From assembly GCA_963792175.1 (NCBI GenBank), contig CAWBVG010000041.1:184045-248044 (forward strand): a stretch of DNA of 64,000 nt, written 5' to 3'. The notes beneath the pieces were generated by a model. It worked only from the letters and a program-made list of their open reading frames with translations. It was not told the origin of the DNA and did no database searches. Positions 45,684-54,194 of this stretch are shown one piece after another. Within the stretch, counting starts at the first letter, position 1; each line of letters begins with the position of its first letter. This stretch comes from CAWBVG01 sp963792175. GTDB lineage: Bacteria; Acidobacteriota; Vicinamibacteria; Vicinamibacterales; CAVVIG01. The position numbers and the translations under genes are program-made.

Positions 45684-47309
45684 CTAGAGCGTATTGCGCA
45701 CGATGCGGCCGTTGATCATTGTCAGCGCGGACAGCGTCGCCGGCAAGCGGTCCGCCGCGACCGTGAAGATGTCCTGCGTCAGCACCGCGAGATCGGCCAG
45801 CATGCCCGCCGCGATGCGGCCCTTGTCGTTCTCTGCGAACTCGGCAAACGCGGATCCGGCCGTGTAGGCGGTGACCACCTGCTCGCGCGTCAGCGCCTGG
45901 TGCGGGTTGTTCGGATGCGTGATCGCGAACATCATGTTCAGGAACGGATTCATCGGTCCATCAGACCCCAGCGCGAACGGCACGCCCGCCTCGACCAGCG
46001 ATTTGACCGACTGCGCCGACTCGGCGCGCTCGACGCCGAAGCGCGCCCGCATCTCGTCGCGTATGGTGAAGTGCGACGGATTCTGGACATTGATGATCCC
46101 GAGGCGCTTCGCGCGCGCGATGCGTGCAGGGGTCAGAAACTCGCCGTGCTCGATGCGTACGCGCAGCGCCTGCCACCGCTCCGGTCCGGCGAGCCGTTCC
46201 ATGGCCGAGAACAACGCGTCGACGCCGCGGTCTCCGGCGATGTGGAACATCGGCTGGTCAGCGGCGCTCAGCGCGCGCCGGAGCGCCGCCTCGATGTCGG
46301 CGGGTGGCAAATTCAGGCGGCCTGTCCAGCCGCTCCGATCGGTGTAGGCGTCGTTCATCGCGGCCAACCGTTCGATCGGTGTGCCGTCGAGAATCCATTT
46401 GGTGCCGCCGATCGTGACGAGCGGCGACGGCGCGCGCGGTACGGCGGCGTAGCTACCGGGATCGTCTTTCTCTGCGAGCGCGACCGGGAATCTGATCACG
46501 CGCCAGCGGATCGGCGTGTCGGCTTCCGGCAACTCCGACGCGAGATCGGCTGCTGTGAGGCTGTTCCCCATGGCCTGAATCGTCGTGACGCCATATCCCA
46601 TCGCTTCGTTGGCCAGGCGTCTGAGTGACTCAATGGCTGCGGTCCTGCCGGCGAGCGCGGTCATCCGTCGATTCGCGCGCACGTCGGCGTATTCCTCGAG
46701 CAGACCGCTCGTCGTTCCGTCGGGGAGGCGGCCGTAGCGGCCGAACGGTGGGTCCGGATCGCGATCGCCAATGCCGAGCGCGCGAAGGGCTGCGGTGCTG
46801 AGAATGTTGCCGTGGCCGGTCCATGCGGCCAGTTTCACGAGCCGGCCAGGCGCCGCCTCGTCCAACACGAGTCGCGTCGCCTTCGGATCGAGCAGCGCGC
46901 GAGCGCCGATCGTGCCGAAGATCCACTGGCCGGCCGGTGTTGAAGACGCGGCCGTCCGGACCCCCTCGATGACATCGTCGAGCGTCGGATCGTCACTCAG
47001 CTTCAGCACCGTGCCGGGTGGGCGGGCGCCAACGTGCGTGTGTGCGTCGTTGATGCCGGGAATCACGACGCGGCCGCCGACGTCGATGACGCGCGTCCCC
47101 GAACCAGCGCGCTGTCGGACGGCGGCGTTCGTGCCGACGTCGGCGATTCGGTCGCCGCGAACGGCGACCGCCTCGGCCCAGGGCATCCGAGGGTCGGCGG
47201 TGAACACACGGCCGTTGACCAGAATCAGATCCGGCGCCGCGGGTGTTTGTGATGCGACGACGACTGCGGTCGTCAGCGCCAGGGCGAGCGATTGCAGCCT
47301 CAGCATCAT
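45684..47309 (-). CDS. Secreted amidohydrolase (YtcJ/Amidohydrolase-3 type)
   Basis: 541 residues, intact. Signal peptide (LQSLALALTTAVVVASQ), then the beta-sandwich plus TIM barrel of metal-dependent amidohydrolases. LILVNGRVFTADPRMPWAEAVAVRGDRI, metal site 1 in VIPGINDAHTHVG, a catalytic region with WILDGTP, His in MFHIAGDRGVDALF and RIEHGEF, and the late Asp in FALGSDGPMNPF. End: LAVLTQDIFTVAADRLPATLSALTMINGRIV. Substrate unknown. The ATG lies 32 bp from the divergent amidase gene, one of the tightest divergent promoters here. Confidence 0.85.
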   Translation of the reverse strand: MMLRLQSLALALTTAVVVASQTPAAPDLILVNGRVFTADPRMPWAEAVAVRGDRIADVGTNAAVRQRAGSGTRVIDVGGRVVIPGINDAHTHVGARPPGTVLKLSDDPTLDDVIEGVRTAASSTPAGQWIFGTIGARALLDPKATRLVLDEAAPGRLVKLAAWTGHGNILSTAALRALGIGDRDPDPPFGRYGRLPDGTTSGLLEEYADVRANRRMTALAGRTAAIESLRRLANEAMGYGVTTIQAMGNSLTAADLASELPEADTPIRWRVIRFPVALAEKDDPGSYAAVPRAPSPLVTIGGTKWILDGTPIERLAAMNDAYTDRSGWTGRLNLPPADIEAALRRALSAADQPMFHIAGDRGVDALFSAMERLAGPERWQALRVRIEHGEFLTPARIARAKRLGIINVQNPSHFTIRDEMRARFGVERAESAQSVKSLVEAGVPFALGSDGPMNPFLNMMFAITHPNNPHQALTREQVVTAYTAGSAFAEFAENDKGRIAAGMLADLAVLTQDIFTVAADRLPATLSALTMINGRIVRNTL

Positions 47310-47328
47310 CTTCAGCCTACGACAGGTC

Positions 47329-47334
47329 TATAAT
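47329..47334 (+). promoter_or_regulatory. -10 hexamer TATAAT of the amidase gene (leaderless)
   Basis: A perfect TATAAT ends 7 nt before the ATG at 47342, inside a 32-bp intergenic region shared with the divergent amidohydrolase gene. Confidence 0.6.
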
Positions 47335-47341
47335 CCCGCGC

Positions 47342-49116
47342 ATGCGACGACTTCTGATAGCGGCGACCTTGCTCGCCTCCGCGACCCTCGCCACCTACGC
47401 GCAGACGAAAGCGACGAAAACTGCCGCGGCGCCGGCGTCCAAATCCTTCACGGTCGTCGAAGCGACGATTGGCGACATGCGCACCGCGATGGAGCAGGGT
47501 CGCGTCACGTCGCGGCAGCTGGTGCAGCAGTACCTGATGCGTATCGGATCCTACGAGGATCGGCTTCACGCCGCGATTACGGTGAATCCGGATGCGCTCA
47601 AGCTCGCCGACGAGCGCGACCGTGAGCGTGCCCAGGGGAAGGTGCGCGGCCCGCTGCACGGCATTCCGATCGCGCTCAAAGACAACATCCATACGACCGA
47701 CATGCGGACCACCGGCGGCGCGCTGGCGTTCGAGCAGCTGGTGCCGCCGTACGAAGCGACCCTGACGAAAAACCTCCGGGACGCCGGCGCGATCATCATC
47801 GCCAAAACCGGGATGACCGAGCTGGCCAACTGGGTCGCCGGCGCGCCGACGCCGATGCCTGGCAATTACAACGCCGTTGGTGGACAGGGCTACAACCCGT
47901 ACGATCCTCGCAAGGATCCGCGCGACGCGACCTTCGACGGTCGTCCGGCGCTGGGCACCGGCGGATCGAGTTCCGGCGTCGGCACCGCGGCGAATTTCTG
48001 GGCCGGCAATGTCGGCACCGAAACATCCGGTTCGGTGTTGAGCCCGTCGAATCAGAACATGCTGGCCGGCATCAAACCAACGGTCGGCCGCATCAGCCGC
48101 TACGGCGTGATCCCGATCACCGCGGATCAGGATACCGCCGGTCCGATGGCCAAAAGCGTCGCCGATGTCGCGATCATGCTCGGCGTCCTCGAAAGCGCTG
48201 CGCCAGATCCGAACGATCCCGCGACGCGGACCTGCACGCCGCCGCCCGGGCGCGACTACACGAAGTTTCTCAATCGTGACGGCTTGACAGGCGCGCGCAT
48301 CGGCATCCCGCGCGCCTTCTTCTACGACCGCATCGCGCCGCCCGGCGAAGAGAATCCCCGAGGCGGGCTGAACGACGCGCAGAAAAGGTGATGGACGAGG
48401 CGATCGCCGTCCTGAAACAGCGCGGCGCCGTCATCGTCGATCCGGCGAACATCCCGAGCGTTGTCGACAAAGATCCGAAGAACAACCTCATGCTGTGGAA
48501 CACGTGCGGCGGCGCCACCAACGGACGCGGCAAGGACGAGAACTGCTCGATCGACTTCAAGTACGGGATGAAGCGCGACTTCAACAAGTGGCTCGCCAGC
48601 CTCGGTCCGGCTGCCCCGCTGAAATCGCTGACGGAATTGATCGCCTGGAATACCGCCCATCAGAAGGCCGGTTCGATCAAGTACGGCCAGTCGAACCTCG
48701 ACGTCTCGGACGAGATGGACCTCGAGAAGGATCGCGCGCGATACGAGGCCGATCGCGCGAAGGACGTGCGGCTGGGCGGCACGCACGGCATGGACGAGAT
48801 CATGAAGGCCGAGCGGCTCGACGCGATTCTGTTCCCCGCGGCGAACGGCGCGGCGATCGCCGCGAAGCCGGGTTATCCAACGGTGATCGTGCCGTTCGGG
48901 CTCGTCCCCAACGCTCCCGGAACCGGAGCGGGTCGTGGTGGCGCGCCCGCAGGCGGACCCAACAACGCGCCGTTCCCGCCCGGATTCGACGCGAAGCCGG
49001 AGCCGTACGGCGTCAGCTTCAGCGGGATGGCGTGCAGCGAGCCAAAGCTGATCGAGCTCGCGTATTCGTTCGAGCAGGCGACGAAGAAACGGATTCCGCC
49101 GCCGCTGTTTCCGTAA
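47342..49116 (+). CDS. Secreted amidase-signature enzyme (frameshifted)
   Basis: About 590 residues. Signal peptide (MRRLLIAATLLASATLATYA), then the amidase-signature domain: LHGIPIALKDNIHTTDMRTTGGA (catalytic Lys), GTGGSSSGVGTAANFWAGNVGTETSGSV (the Ser/cis-Ser pair), and the C-terminal AILFPAANGAAIAAKPGYPTVIVPFGL. One shift near 48389. The start at 47342 is taken because a TATAAT ends 7 nt before it and the signal peptide follows. Amide hydrolysis outside the cytoplasm; the substrate cannot be named. Divergent from the amidohydrolase, with which it may form a catabolic pair. Confidence 0.86.
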
Positions 49117-49222
49117 TCGCTGTCGCGACGCGGGACAGGGCTATGGGGACGTGGGGACTCTGCGGAGTCAGTCCAACAACCTGACCGCTTCGGGTCCTTC
49201 CCGATTCAGCATGGACGGTCCG

Positions 49223-50209
49223 CTAGCTCGCCGACGACGTGGCAGCCTGCCGTTCGGACTGCGCGGTCGTGTGCGGCTGATCGAGCCAGTAGTCCGCCAC
49301 GAGAACCGTCACGTTGTCCGGTCCGTCCGCGGCGAGGGCAAGGTCGACGAGCCGCTGGCAGTCTTCGGCCGGGCGGCGCTGCGACGCCAGCACGTCCGCG
49401 ATCGTGTCCTCGCTCACGACGTCGGTCAGGCCGTTCGTGCACAGGATCACCCGATCACCGGTCCATAGCTGAACGTGCTCAATCGTCACGTCGGGACCCG
49501 ACGGGCTGCCGCCGATCGTCTCGATCAGCACGTGTGCCTGGTCCCGCTTCGATTGCTCGAGCAGTGTCGGCTTGTGCGCGTCGCGGCGCAGCTGCTCCAA
49601 CGTGTGGTCGGTGGTCAGCGGTATCAGCACGCCGTTGCGGAACAGATAGGCTCTCGAGTGACCGACGTGCATGTAGAACAGGTCGGCGCCAGCAATGTAC
49701 ACGGCGGTCAGGCTCGCCGCCATGTCGGCCAACCGGATTTCGGCCCGGCTTGCGTCGCGCACGGCGTTGTTGACCTCCCGGTAGAGCCACTCGCTCTGTT
49801 CGACGACCTCGGCGATGTTGTCGGGCCCGATGCGCACATTCCACTTTCCGTAGCGAATCGCCAGATGCGCGACCGTGCTCAGCGCCAGGCGGCTGGCCCG
49901 TGCCCCGCCGCCTTCTTCGTCGAGCCCATCGGCCACCAGCATGGCGTACGCGTATTCCTCGAACGGTGGCGGCAGATCAGCCGAAGCCAGGCTGGTGAGC
50001 ATGGTCTCCTGAAGGCGGCCAAAACGGACGACGAGGTAGTGATCCGTGTTTTGAGACCGCGCCTTCCCGCACGACGACGCCGCGGCAGCCTCAATCCCGA
50101 GCGCCGTTGAGAGCGGCTGAAAGGCCGGAATGTCCAGTGGCTTGGACACGAGGACACGCCACTCGTCGTCTCGATGAGTCTGATCGTTGATCTTTGTCGT
50201 GGACGCCAT
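49223..50209 (-). CDS. PP2C-like protein phosphatase
   Basis: 328 residues, intact, without signal peptide. PP2C (PPM) motifs: KARSQNTDHYLVV for the RxxNED metal motif (Glu lost), MLVADGLDEEGGG for DGxGG, YMHVGHSRAYLFRNGVL (motif GDSR-like), TTDHTLEQL, LCTNGLTDVV for the DGL motif, and GPDNVTVLVADYW with the last metal Asp. Two of the usual motifs are altered, so activity or metal binding may differ from standard PPM phosphatases. A Ser/Thr kinase gene occurs 4 kb away but not in the same operon. Function: dephosphorylation of Ser/Thr proteins is the family role. Confidence 0.82.
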   Translation of the reverse strand: MASTTKINDQTHRDDEWRVLVSKPLDIPAFQPLSTALGIEAAAASSCGKARSQNTDHYLVVRFGRLQETMLTSLASADLPPPFEEYAYAMLVADGLDEEGGGARASRLALSTVAHLAIRYGKWNVRIGPDNIAEVVEQSEWLYREVNNAVRDASRAEIRLADMAASLTAVYIAGADLFYMHVGHSRAYLFRNGVLIPLTTDHTLEQLRRDAHKPTLLEQSKRDQAHVLIETIGGSPSGPDVTIEHVQLWTGDRVILCTNGLTDVVSEDTIADVLASQRRPAEDCQRLVDLALAADGPDNVTVLVADYWLDQPHTTAQSERQAATSSAS

Positions 50210-50449
50210 ATGAGATTCGCCTGCGCAAACGTGGAACGCTCAAACCGACTGCCAACGCACGAGCTGTGCCCAACGAGATCCGTTGAATGTCGAAGGAACA
50301 TCGATTCGCGCCACGAAATGCCGTGACGGCGCCCACCAGATCCCGTGAACCTCAGTGGAGCAGAGTTGGAGATGCCGCCCGAGGCGCGAGACGGCTCAGG
50401 AGTTGCTCTCGGATGACCGATCTGCGCAAGACGAGGGCGCTCAGAGACG
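50210..50449. other. 240-bp divergent intergenic region, no feature recognised
   Basis: No iterated word, hairpin or convincing -10 was found between the PP2C gene and the outer-membrane gene. Confidence 0.5.
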
Positions 50450-51244
50450 ATGAGAGCCGGATGGGCCGGGGCAGGATTGATCGCGGTTCTCGTCCTGTTT
50501 CCTGCCGCCGCCCTGGCGCAGGGCGGTCCGCCCATGATTACTGACGATCCGGACACTCCGGGCCCCGGCTACTGGGAAATCAATGTCGTCAGCATCCTCG
50601 AGAAATCGCGGTTGGAGAGGCGGCTCGAAGGGCCGCTGGCCGACATCAATTACGGAGTTGGCCGACGAATTCAACTCAAGTTTGAAATGCCTTGGCTGAG
50701 CGTTCGCGAAACTGGAATGCCTGTCCAAGCCGGGCCGGGTAACGCCCTCCTGGGGGTGAAGTGGCGATTCCTCGGGCAGGAAGGCCAGCGGATCGCATGG
50801 TCGATCTACCCTCAGCTTGAAATCAATACAGGTCGTTCGATGGCGCAACAGGGGTTTCTCGACGAAGGCCCGGCGTTCTTCATGCCCACCGAACTCACGT
50901 TCCAGAAAGGTGGGTTCGAGATCAATGGCGAGGTGGGCCGGACCTTTGTCCGGAATGGCGACGACGGATGGAGCTTCGGCGTGTCCACCGAAGTCGAGCT
51001 GGGTTCACGTTTTGAGCTGCTGGGAGAAGTCCACGGCGACCGCAGCGGCACGGCGCCGATAGATCTCATCGTCAACGCCGGCGCGCGGCAGCAGCTCACA
51101 AGTCAGATCACCTTCATGGTCGCCGCCGGAACGGGCGTACATGGCGCGCGCGACGACCGCCTGAAACTCCGCCTCGATATTGGACTCCAATTCAATCTGC
51201 CAGGTCGATACACGCTCAGTCATTCGCGCGCCACAGGCCGGTGA
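50450..51244 (+). CDS. Putative outer-membrane beta-barrel protein (phenol-pathway MetA-like)
   Basis: 264 residues with a signal peptide (GAGLIAVLVLFPAAALAQ) and a chain of alternating strands: MITDDPDTPGPGYWEINVVSILEK, YGVGRRIQLKFEMPWLSV, NALLGVKWRFLGQEG, WSIYPQLEINTG, FEINGEVGRTFVRN, RFELLGEVHGDRSG and a last DRLKLRLDIGLQFNLPG. This strand pattern is seen in the MetA-pathway outer-membrane protein family (transporter-like). Intact frame; no membrane-permeation role is proven. It converges with the gene at 51295. Confidence 0.7.
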   Translation: MRAGWAGAGLIAVLVLFPAAALAQGGPPMITDDPDTPGPGYWEINVVSILEKSRLERRLEGPLADINYGVGRRIQLKFEMPWLSVRETGMPVQAGPGNALLGVKWRFLGQEGQRIAWSIYPQLEINTGRSMAQQGFLDEGPAFFMPTELTFQKGGFEINGEVGRTFVRNGDDGWSFGVSTEVELGSRFELLGEVHGDRSGTAPIDLIVNAGARQQLTSQITFMVAAGTGVHGARDDRLKLRLDIGLQFNLPGRYTLSHSRATGR

Positions 51245-51248
51245 CGCG

Positions 51249-51280
51249 GCCGCTCTGAAAGAGACTTCTCCGCGAGCGGC
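51249..51280. terminator. Hairpin between convergent genes
   Basis: GCCGCTC (51249-51255) pairs with GAGCGGC (51274-51280), a 7-bp GC-rich stem with an 18-nt loop, directly after the stop codon at 51244. No T-run follows, so intrinsic termination is uncertain. Confidence 0.35.
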
Positions 51281-51294
51281 TGAAAGCTCAGATC

Positions 51295-52338
51295 TCAGCG
51301 GAACGCGGTGTCGCAGATCGCGCGTATGCGCGCGAGCGCGGTTCGATCCGACGCGGGATCGGGCGGCACGTCAGCCGTGTCATCCAGCCTCAGTTCCACG
51401 CTCAGCCAGAAGTTCGGCTGACAGAAGATTTGGATGGGCAGAGGGGCGCCTGCCCGATCTGGTGAATAGGTCACGGCGAACTTGGTGATCTCCTCCGTCG
51501 TTCGATTCCGAACCGACACGTCAGTCCGAATGAGTTGATCGAACGTCCGCGAACCGACCGTCGTGGGGCCCAGCAGACGCGACCCCTGCATCGTGAGGTC
51601 GTAAATGGTGCTGTTGTAGATATACGTGATCGGACCTGCCTTGGCGGACGTCGAATCGTTCCGGCCGGCGCGGATCACGTGCTGCAGCGCGGTCAGGAAC
51701 CCGGCATCGGCACCTTCTGGACGCGTGGTGTGCTTGCCCTGCCATTGCGGAGCGAGGGCAATGCGGTCCAGCAATCGATCGAACATCCGGTACGTCACCC
51801 CTTCGGCGGAGACCGTTGTCTTGGCGCCCGTGACGTCGGTGTTCCCGATCGACGAGCAGGACGCGCCGAACAGCGGTCCCTCCGACGCGGTGTAGGCGGT
51901 CGCCGAGGATGACTCGGAGCCGCCGAGGCTGCGGACCGTGAACACCTCTGCGCGGTCCGGGCGGACTTCTTCCCGAAGATATCCCCACTTGTTCAAGCTG
52001 CGAGGTGCGCGCTGCGGATCGGAGCCGACCATCAGTGCCATTGCGCTGCTGTTGGGGTCCGAGCGCCACGTCATCCGGGCGCTCCCGATGTCATCGTGCT
52101 TGGACCAGATCACCGCCAGCCGGAGTTTGCCCACGATGCGGTAGCGGTGTTCGGCGTAGGCACTCGCGCCGGGATTCGGCGTGTCCGTCCTCGAGATCTC
52201 GTGGATGGTGGACGCCGCAGCCGGGGCAGGGGTGAGGTCCAACGACGAGCCAACCGCGATACCCGCGACCGCAACCACCGCACAGACCCCCAAGAACAGC
52301 AGCGGCGCGCTCTTGCCGATTCTCGTGAATCCTCTCAT
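51295..52338 (-). CDS. Exported protein of unknown function
   Basis: 347 residues, intact, with an N-terminal hydrophobic segment (APLLFLGVCAVVAVAGIAVG) that looks like a signal anchor. The mature part shows segments such as RYRIVGKLRLAVIWSKHDDIGSARMTWR, YGLREEVRPDRAEVFTVRSLGG and FAVTYSPDRAGAPLPIQIFCQPNFWLSVELRLDD. No family is recognised. The start ATG 52338 lies 3 nt after the stop of the small upstream frame, so the two probably belong to one unit. Confidence 0.62.
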   Translation of the reverse strand: MRGFTRIGKSAPLLFLGVCAVVAVAGIAVGSSLDLTPAPAAASTIHEISRTDTPNPGASAYAEHRYRIVGKLRLAVIWSKHDDIGSARMTWRSDPNSSAMALMVGSDPQRAPRSLNKWGYLREEVRPDRAEVFTVRSLGGSESSSATAYTASEGPLFGASCSSIGNTDVTGAKTTVSAEGVTYRMFDRLLDRIALAPQWQGKHTTRPEGADAGFLTALQHVIRAGRNDSTSAKAGPITYIYNSTIYDLTMQGSRLLGPTTVGSRTFDQLIRTDVSVRNRTTEEITKFAVTYSPDRAGAPLPIQIFCQPNFWLSVELRLDDTADVPPDPASDRTALARIRAICDTAFR

Positions 52339-52341
52339 GGC

Positions 52342-52674
52342 TCAAAATCGCAGCGTGTCGTTCGCGCGTTCAGGGTGTTCCCCGCCACTCGCTCGAGCAA
52401 TTGCGAGAGCGGCCCGCCTTCCAAGGTGCCGTGCCGGAGCCGGCACAAGCCGGTTGAGTGCTCGTACTTTCGGACAGATGACCCGACGGACAACACCGTC
52501 GCGATCCGTCTCGAGAGTGATGTGCCCCCGCCACTCGTGACAGTAAACTGTTTTTGTCCCCACGTTGAATCCCACGGTGGTGTCTGCAAGACGCGGGCTA
52601 GCGCCAACAAGCCGGTTTTCGCACCTCTCAACAGGAAGAGCCTGCGCCGCATGGCGGCGCATTTGCAGCTTCAA
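52342..52674 (-). CDS. Possible small protein upstream of the exported protein
   Basis: 110 residues; a core FNVGTKTVYCHEWRGHITLETDRDGVVRRVICPK looks protein-like, while the N-terminal third is low-complexity and Arg-rich. A second overlapping frame (52335-52652) is also open, so coding is doubtful. The spacing of 3 nt to the next start supports a tandem gene. No function proposed. Confidence 0.35.
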   Translation of the reverse strand: MKLQMRRHAAQALPVERCENRLVGASPRLADTTVGFNVGTKTVYCHEWRGHITLETDRDGVVRRVICPKVRALNRLVPAPARHLGRRAALAIARASGGEHPERANDTLRF

Positions 52675-52715
52675 AAGATGCTTGGGTCATGCAATGACGC
52701 GAGCGCCGCTCGAAG

Positions 52716-54161
52716 TTACGCGAGGCGGCTATGGCGGACGGTCGAAAGATCGATCCCACGGCCGCATCCAGACTTCGAGGACGCAGAGTGGGTGTTGCAT
52801 GACCTGGGTATTTCAGCAGGCTGTCGGAACGTGAAGCTGAAGCCTATTCCGCCCGGTACGGTTGTCCCAGCTCCCGGGCGATCGGATCCCAAGACACGCT
52901 GCGTCGGATCGATCGCGAGCCACGCCACCGCGCCGCCCGTGTACACGAGCGCGGTGATGTAGAACGGAAACGTCCACGAGTGCCAGCGATCGACGGCGTA
53001 GCCGACCACGAGCGGGCCGATGAGGCCGCCGATGTTGCCGAGCGTGTTCATGAAACCGGTGATGACGCCGGCGTGGTCGGGCGCGATATCAATCGGCACC
53101 GCCCAGCACGCACCAAGGGCGAGGTCCGCTGAGGCAAGCGCCATCGCGATCAGAATCGCTTTGAGGATTGGCGACGGGACGATGGTCGATGCGAAGAGAA
53201 ATGCCGCGCACGTCAGGAATGCTCCGAAGCCGAGGTGACAGCGGCCGGCTTTGAGTCCGCGCTGGCGGGTCAGGAAGTCGGTCAGCCAGCCACCCACGAT
53301 GTCGGCGATGCCGGCAAGCAGGAATGGGAGCGCTGCGAACAACCCGCCGCTGAACTGCGAGAACCCGAGTTCCTTGATCAGGTAGGTCGGCAGCCAGGTG
53401 AAATAGAAATACAGGCCATAACCGAACGCGAAGTACATCGCACAAATGGCGTACAGGTTCCGGCTGCGCAGCAGCGCGGCCCACGGTGTGGTCGTCGGCG
53501 CCGGCAGGATGTCCGGGATCGGTGCCGGGATCGGGGCCGGGATCGGGCCGGATCCGACCCGGATCCACGCGAGTTCCTCCGCGCCGACGCCGGGGTGATC
53601 CTCGGGCCGGTCGCGATACCACGCGTGCCACGCGGCCGCCCACACGAGCCCAAGCAGGCCGAAGAAGACGAAGCTCGCACGCCAGCCCCACCCCGCGACG
53701 AGCTGGAGCGCAATCGGCGCCGACAGCATCCCGCCCATCCGCGATCCCAGGAACATCACGCCGTTCGCCCGCCCGCGCTCGCGAATCGGAAACCACTGCG
53801 AGAAGCTGCGCGCGATGTTCGGGAACGCCCCGGCTTCCCCGGCGCCAAACAGGAACCGGATTGCCAGCAGCGACTGATAGCCGCGCGCGGCGCCCGTCAG
53901 CATCGTGAACGCGGACCACCACAGCACGATGCGGGTGAGCACGCTCCGCGGTCCCTTGATGTCGCCGAGCCAGCCGGACGGAATCTCGAACAGCGAGTAA
54001 GCGAGCGTGAACGCGCTGAACACCACGCTCATCTGCAGGAAGGTCAGATGCAGATCCTTCATGATGAACGGCGCCGCGGCGGAGATGCAGACGCGATCGA
54101 GGTAGGTGACGACGGCGAGGAGAAACGCGAACCCGAGGACGCGGACACGGACGCGGGTCAT
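52716..54161 (-). CDS. Major facilitator of the sugar-acid/phthalate (ExuT/GudP) type
   Basis: 481 residues with 12 predicted helices. Opening VRVLGFAFLLAVVTYLDRVCISAAAPFIMKDLHLTFLQMSVVFSAF, the GWLGDIKGPRSVLTRIVLWWS A-motif and RFLFGAGEAGAFPNIARSFSQWFPIRERGRANGVMFLGSRMGG are typical of the anion:cation symporter family (hexuronate, glucarate, phthalate). A PIPAPIPAPIPDILPAP stretch in the central loop is encoded by the GCCGGGATCGGG repeat (53511-53552). The frame also runs about 45 residues past the usual end. Substrate unknown. Intact. Confidence 0.82.
   Translation of the reverse strand: MTRVRVRVLGFAFLLAVVTYLDRVCISAAAPFIMKDLHLTFLQMSVVFSAFTLAYSLFEIPSGWLGDIKGPRSVLTRIVLWWSAFTMLTGAARGYQSLLAIRFLFGAGEAGAFPNIARSFSQWFPIRERGRANGVMFLGSRMGGMLSAPIALQLVAGWGWRASFVFFGLLGLVWAAAWHAWYRDRPEDHPGVGAEELAWIRVGSGPIPAPIPAPIPDILPAPTTTPWAALLRSRNLYAICAMYFAFGYGLYFYFTWLPTYLIKELGFSQFSGGLFAALPFLLAGIADIVGGWLTDFLTRQRGLKAGRCHLGFGAFLTCAAFLFASTIVPSPILKAILIAMALASADLALGACWAVPIDIAPDHAGVITGFMNTLGNIGGLIGPLVVGYAVDRWHSWTFPFYITALVYTGGAVAWLAIDPTQRVLGSDRPGAGTTVPGGIGFSFTFRQPAEIPRSCNTHSASSKSGCGRGIDLSTVRHSRLA
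53511..53552. repeat. GCCGGGATCGGG repeat copy inside the MFS gene
   Basis: TCCGGGATCGG, TGCCGGGATCGG, GGCCGGGATCGGG: three units of the array found at 17394-17522, here inside the cytoplasmic loop of the transporter and read as Pro-Ile-Pro-Ala repeats. Confidence 0.85.
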
Positions 54162-54174
54162 CTCAGGCGTGGAC

Positions 54175-54180
54175 TATAAT
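54175..54180 (+). promoter_or_regulatory. -10 hexamer TATAAT of the kinase gene
   Basis: A perfect TATAAT, 14 nt before the ATG at 54195. The predicted leader is about 8 nt, too short for a standard Shine-Dalgarno. Confidence 0.55.
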
Positions 54181-54194
54181 CGCGCGTCCCCGAC

